From Spirochaetales bacterium (GTDB lineage Bacteria > Spirochaetota > Spirochaetia > JAGLYY01): a stretch of 9,024 nt of DNA. The position numbers and the translations under genes were made by a program. The notes under the pieces are model-generated. The model saw only the letters and a program-made list of their open reading frames with translations. It did not search any database and had not been told where the DNA came from. Below, in pieces: positions 5,817-9,024 of this stretch; within the stretch, counting starts at the first letter, position 1, and each line of letters starts with the position of its first letter. The DNA lies in NCBI GenBank assembly GCA_023131935.1, contig JAGLYY010000088.1, positions 1 to 9,024 of the forward strand, read 5' to 3'.

Positions 5817-6524
5817 CTACTTTTCCTCTATGATAAGGAGGGTTTTTGGATCGAGCTGCAGATGCATATCCTTCGGCTCGATCTCGCCGTGGTCCTTTAT
5901 CACCTTGAGGGAAACATGATCGCCCTTGTATTGAAGGGTAATGATTACGGAAAAAGTATCGAGATGTTTTTCAAGGATGATGGGAACTCCCTGGTCATTA
6001 AAGAGAGGACCTTTACCTTTCAAGGACACACTGAACCATATCTCAAGGTTGATCCTTCCGGCAAAATCTCTTATGGCCTTGAAGTCCTCCTCGGTAGCCT
6101 GTTCAATATCGTATCCATCAACGATTACTGAATCGGCGGCAAAGTGTCCATCTTTAATCATCGCCTCTACACTGCGGAAGACATTCTCAACGCGTACACC
6201 CTCCTGGCTGAAGTTCATAATCACCCGGTTTTTGATAATCTCGTTGTGAACCTCGACAGCAAACTCCAGGTTCCGCTTCTTCGCGATTTCCTTATAAATA
6301 TCCTCGTACCAGGTACTGATATGATCGACCCGGGAAGCAAAGGATACATGGATCACATGTTTATCCCGGAATAATTTATCCGTTGCTATATGTACCAGGC
6401 AGGCTGTTTTTCCTACCCCTTTTTGAGAAGCGATCACGCCGATATTTCCTTTTCCAACACCGCCGTGAATGGATTTTTCAAGGATCCGCAGGGGACTCCG
6501 CTTATTCAACTCTGACTTAACCAT
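5817..6524 (-). CDS. P-loop ATPase of unknown function (RecA/DnaB-like fold suspected)
   Basis: A 235-aa protein I cannot assign to a named family. A Walker A motif lies at about 33-40 (S-Q-K-G-V-G-K-T), after a hydrophobic strand I-G-V-I-A. A strand V-I-H-V-S-F follows at 57-62, as in RecA, DnaB and KaiC-type ATPases. A Walker B-like strand S-V-I-V-D-G-Y-D is at 132-139, and another core strand, I-W-F-S-V-S, at 162-167. The N-terminal 30 residues (L-R-I-L-E-K-S-I-H-G-G-V-G-K-G) resemble the lead-in of KaiC/DnaB domains, where a target loop precedes the P-loop. The C-terminal part is beta-rich (V-S-L-K-V-I-K-D-H-G-E), also DnaB/KaiC-like. No signal peptide or membrane segment. The ATG at 6524 has a perfect AAGGAG 9 nt upstream. 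It sits between fusA (94-nt gap) and mnmA (13-nt gap), so a role near translation or tRNA modification is possible but unproven. Confidence 0.8.
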   Translation of the reverse strand: MVKSELNKRSPLRILEKSIHGGVGKGNIGVIASQKGVGKTACLVHIATDKLFRDKHVIHVSFASRVDHISTWYEDIYKEIAKKRNLEFAVEVHNEIIKNRVIMNFSQEGVRVENVFRSVEAMIKDGHFAADSVIVDGYDIEQATEEDFKAIRDFAGRINLEIWFSVSLKGKGPLFNDQGVPIILEKHLDTFSVIITLQYKGDHVSLKVIKDHGEIEPKDMHLQLDPKTLLIIEEK

Positions 6525-6533
6525 CTGGTATAG

Positions 6534-6539
6534 CTCCTT
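6534..6539 (-). promoter_or_regulatory. Strong ribosome-binding site of the P-loop ATPase gene
   Basis: AAGGAG on the minus strand, 9 nt before the ATG at 6524. It is the strongest Shine-Dalgarno sequence in the window and supports this start and independent initiation after the 94-nt spacer. Confidence 0.7.
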
Positions 6540-6618
6540 GTTCTACTACTGACTCTTATGACTCTTGAAGCTCTACTAAGCTCCTACAAGAAGAGATCAT
6601 CAAGAGGGACGTACCGTG

Positions 6619-8709
6619 CTACTTCCCGGCATCCTTCTTTCGTTTCTCCTCATATTCTTTCTTCAGGTCATCAGAGATACTCTGAGGTACCTTCCCGTAC
6701 TTTAAAAACTCCATGGTGAATTCCGCCTTACCCTGGGTAAGAGACCGAATGGTTGTGGAGTAACCAAACATCTCGCTTAAGGGGACTTCAGCCTCCACCT
6801 GGCAGAAACTTCCATCATCCTGGGAGCTGATAATAATGCCCCGCCTTTGGTTGATGCTTCCAAAAATGTTCCCCTGGAATTCGACCGGCCCTTCGACACC
6901 AACTTTCATAATCGGTTCCAGTATCACCGGTTTTGCCTTTGCGTATACCTCGCGGAAAGCCCCGATAGCCGCAGCCTGGAATGCCATATCTGAGGAATCG
7001 ACTGAATGAGATTGGCCGTCATTTATGGTAACTTTGATCCCTACGATGGGAAAGCCGATGAGACTCCCCTTCCTGAGAGCACTTTGGAAACCTTTATCAC
7101 AGGCAGGAATGTATTCCGTAGGAATAGCCCCTCCCTTGATCTTGTTAACAAACTCGTATTCACCCTCTTCAAGAGGCTCTATCAACCCCGCAACCCGGCC
7201 ATACTGGCCGGAACCACCGGTCTGTTTCTTATGAGTGTAGTTGAACTCCGCCATCTGGCTGATGGCTTCGCGGTATGCTACCTGGGGCATGCCGGTTTCA
7301 ACCTCCGCGCGGTATTCCCGCTTCATCCGCTCGATGTAAACATCAAGGTGAAGTTCTCCCATCCCCTGAACAATGGTCTCGTTTGATTCAGGATCAACAT
7401 GGGTCCGGAAGGTCGGGTCCTCTTTGGTGAATCTATTCAGTGCTTTAGACATATTATCCGCAGATTTTTTATCAATTGGAGAAATAGCCAGGGAGATAAC
7501 CGGAGAGGGCACGAACATACTGGTCATGGAGTAATTGAGCCCGGTTGATACAAAGGTGTCACCTGAAGCACAATCGATACCGAAAAGGGCCGCGATATCA
7601 CCACATCCCGCTTCGGTTATGTCCTCCATGTGGTCGGAGTGCATTTTAATGAGCCGTCCGATTTTAAACTTCTTCCTTGTCCGGGTGTTATACAGCTCAT
7701 CACCCTTCTTAACGATACCCTGGTAAATCCTGATATAGGTAATCTGACCATACTGACCCTCTTCAAGCTTGAAAGCAAGGGCAACTGTTGGTTTTTTTTC
7801 ATCAGATTCCAGTTTGATTTCAGTTTCATCGTTATCCAAATCCAGAGCAACATTCTCTATCTCAGTTGGATCGGGGAGATACCTCGTTACAGCGTTAAGG
7901 AGGAGCTGGACCCCCTTGTTTTTATAGGCTGAGCCCATAAAGACCGGGGTAAGATCGAGTGAAATGGTCCCCCTCCGGACCGCCTCGCTGATAAGCTCTT
8001 CGGTTACCTCCCCCTCAAGCATCTCTTCCATCAGCTCATCGCTGAACAGGGAAAGAGCGTCGAGCATAATCTCCCGCTTCTTATCCGCTTCACCCTGAAG
8101 GTGACCGGGAATATCTTCTTCGACAATATCTGTCCCATCCACCCCTCTGAAGAAATAGGCCTTCATATTGGTAAGGTCTACAACTCCTTCATGTTTATCT
8201 TCAAGACCGATAGGGATCTGCATAAGGACAGCGTTGTGTCCAAGTTTTTCTTCGAGCTGGTCCCGCACTTTAAATGGATTTGCCCCGGTCCGGTCACATT
8301 TATTAATAAACGCGAGCCGCGGGATATTGTACCTCTTCATCTGCCTGTCTACGGTAATTGACTGGGACTGGACACCGCCGACAGAACAGAGCACCAGGAT
8401 TGCTCCATCCAATACTCTGAGGGACCGTTCTACCTCAATAGTGAAGTCAACGTGACCCGGAGTATCGATGATATTTATCTGAAACCCTTTCCAGTCGACG
8501 TTAGTAGCCGCTGAGGCGATAGTGATTCCACGCTCTTTTTCGAGCTCCATGGAATCCATAGTAGCGCCCACTCCATCTTTACCCCGCACTTCGTGAATAG
8601 CGTGGATTTTTTTGCAATAGAACAGGATTCGCTCGGTGAGAGTCGTTTTTCCTGAGTCAATGTGTGCACTGATGCCGATATTCCGCATCTTCGAGATAGC
8701 CTGGTTCAT
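6619..8709 (-). CDS. fusA: Elongation factor G, mitochondrial-EFG1-like (spdEFG1-type)
   Basis: Translational GTPase that drives tRNA-mRNA translocation on the ribosome. The 696-aa protein has all five EF-G domains. GTPase motifs: G1 AHIDSGKT at 15-22, G2 RGIT at 60-63, G3 DTPGH at 82-86 (catalytic His86), G4 NKCD at 136-139, G5 S-A-Y-K at 260-263. The sequence follows mitochondrial EF-G1 closely: K-D-G-V-G-A-T-M-D-S-M-E-L, V-L-C-S-V-G-G-V-Q-S-Q, L-F-G-I-D-C-A-S-G-D-T-F, T-H-K-K-Q-T-G-G-S-G-Q-Y-G and M-F-G-Y-S-T. That marks the spdEFG1 branch, in which a second paralogue (spdEFG2) takes over ribosome recycling; in Borrelia this split was shown experimentally. The second paralogue is not in this window. 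The C-terminus is lysine-rich. The ATG at 8709 is preceded by AAAAGGA at 10 nt. First gene of a leftward cluster with the P-loop ATPase and mnmA. Confidence 0.96.
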   Translation of the reverse strand: MNQAISKMRNIGISAHIDSGKTTLTERILFYCKKIHAIHEVRGKDGVGATMDSMELEKERGITIASAATNVDWKGFQINIIDTPGHVDFTIEVERSLRVLDGAILVLCSVGGVQSQSITVDRQMKRYNIPRLAFINKCDRTGANPFKVRDQLEEKLGHNAVLMQIPIGLEDKHEGVVDLTNMKAYFFRGVDGTDIVEEDIPGHLQGEADKKREIMLDALSLFSDELMEEMLEGEVTEELISEAVRRGTISLDLTPVFMGSAYKNKGVQLLLNAVTRYLPDPTEIENVALDLDNDETEIKLESDEKKPTVALAFKLEEGQYGQITYIRIYQGIVKKGDELYNTRTRKKFKIGRLIKMHSDHMEDITEAGCGDIAALFGIDCASGDTFVSTGLNYSMTSMFVPSPVISLAISPIDKKSADNMSKALNRFTKEDPTFRTHVDPESNETIVQGMGELHLDVYIERMKREYRAEVETGMPQVAYREAISQMAEFNYTHKKQTGGSGQYGRVAGLIEPLEEGEYEFVNKIKGGAIPTEYIPACDKGFQSALRKGSLIGFPIVGIKVTINDGQSHSVDSSDMAFQAAAIGAFREVYAKAKPVILEPIMKVGVEGPVEFQGNIFGSINQRRGIIISSQDDGSFCQVEAEVPLSEMFGYSTTIRSLTQGKAEFTMEFLKYGKVPQSISDDLKKEYEEKRKKDAGK

Positions 8710-8719
8710 GAGCTTCTTG

Positions 8720-8724
8720 TCCTT
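8720..8724 (-). promoter_or_regulatory. Ribosome-binding site of fusA
   Basis: AAGGA (within AAAAGGA) on the minus strand, 10 nt before the ATG at 8709. It supports this ATG over the in-frame Met codon 8 (8688). Confidence 0.6.
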
Positions 8725-8740
8725 TTCTCTTCTCTAAACT

Positions 8741-8769
8741 ATGTTATGAGTTTCCTTCCGAAATTGCAA
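8741..8769 (-). promoter_or_regulatory. Candidate proximal fusA promoter
   Basis: On the minus strand, TTGCAA (8764-8769; 4 of 6 to the -35 consensus) and TAACAT (8741-8746; 4 of 6 to the -10) are spaced by 17 nt. The start would fall near 8734, giving a leader of about 25 nt. The spacing is ideal but both boxes are weak. Confidence 0.3.
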
Positions 8770-8846
8770 ACCTTTTGCTGCTGATTAATTCCCCTTTGAT
8801 GAGGTCCAAAGGGCCACCTAATGTTCTATGGAGGCAGATGTTACCT

Positions 8847-8893
8847 GAATTGCTCTACTTGTGCAAGCCCCCGGAGAATGCAAAGAGCAATTC
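8847..8893 (-). repeat. Perfect 10-bp inverted repeat upstream of fusA
   Basis: GAATTGCTCT at 8847-8856 and AGAGCAATTC at 8884-8893 are exact reverse complements, separated by 27 nt. The right arm overlaps a second possible hairpin (8874-8895), so the two foldings exclude each other in RNA. Alternatively it is a dyad operator for a DNA-binding protein. Confidence 0.55.
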
Positions 8894-9024
8894 TCATTTT
8901 GGCATGGATTATGACACAGTTGGATAGGATTAGATAGAAAATGAGATATTGCCAAATCAATTTGCCTGATTTACTGCCGGTTTGTAGCGAAACCTTCCCC
9001 TTTTCCTGGAGGTCTTCGCGGGAA

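Larger units (their letters stand above)
8710..9024. other. Gene-poor upstream region of fusA with inverted repeats
   Basis: No convincing gene here. Sequence features: (1) an inverted repeat CCCTTTG/CAAAGGG at 8792-8798 and 8807-8813 with an 8-nt loop; (2) a perfect 10-bp inverted repeat at 8847-8856 and 8884-8893 with a 27-nt loop; (3) a competing shorter hairpin, 8874-8881 with 8887-8895 (one bulged base). An extended -10-like TGTCATAAT occurs on the minus strand at 8908-8916. A minus-strand frame is open from 9023 to a stop at 8841-8843 (60 codons), without recognisable protein features. A plus-strand ATG frame at 8941 is open to the edge for 28 codons but has no ribosome site. Base composition is more AT-rich than the neighbouring genes, as expected for intergenic DNA. 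Confidence 0.6.

Noticed and set aside
7006..7386. Plus-strand open frames within fusA (also at 8101-8455)
   Set aside because: Antisense shadows of a fully conserved EF-G; no independent coding evidence.
8941..9024. Plus-strand ATG frame open to the right edge
   Set aside because: Only 28 codons, no ribosome site, no recognisable protein; chance expectation is high.

Overview
The window reads as an ordinary bacterial chromosome segment, GC near 50% by eye, with seven complete protein genes and one partial gene. The best taxonomic clue is the elongation factor G at 6619-8709. It has the mitochondrial-EFG1-like sequence (AHIDSGKT P-loop, NKCD G4 motif, THKKQTGGSGQYG in domain IV) that is characteristic of the spdEFG1 lineage of spirochaetes, planctomycetes and some deltaproteobacteria. 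Together with a CarD-family regulator and an unassigned P-loop ATPase next to mnmA, this suggests a spirochaete (Spirochaetales, free-living Spirochaeta or Treponema-like). That assignment is an inference from remembered family features, not a database result.

Left block (1-2953): the 3' end of a family 5 (oligopeptide or dipeptide) ABC-transporter solute-binding protein runs rightward off the left edge. It converges, with only an 8-nt gap, on a leftward pair: a TVP38/TMEM64 (VTT-domain) membrane protein followed by the GH77 4-alpha-glucanotransferase malQ. A nested hairpin lies in the malQ leader. Middle block (2954-4664): a strong sigma70-type promoter in a 41-bp divergent spacer drives a rightward cluster of a CarD-type RNA polymerase-binding regulator, endonuclease III (overlapping carD by 14 nt) and a stand-alone cyclic-nucleotide-binding-domain protein. 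The predicted transcription start is only about 2 nt before the carD ATG, and there is no Shine-Dalgarno sequence, so the carD mRNA looks leaderless. Short AGGCTATT-type tandem repeats fill the convergent gap that follows (4667-4706).

Right block (4736-9024): a leftward gene set, fusA (spdEFG1-type), then an unassigned 235-aa P-loop ATPase, then mnmA. It links translocation with tRNA wobble-uridine thiolation, and the ATPase is the least explained gene here. Upstream of fusA is 315 nt with no convincing gene. It contains inverted repeats that could form mutually exclusive hairpins in a long leader transcript, plus two candidate promoters. I found no RNA genes, CRISPR, IS elements or phage genes. 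The most interesting leads are the leaderless carD promoter, the CNB protein lacking the phosphate-binding arginine, the ATPase between fusA and mnmA, and the structured region upstream of fusA.
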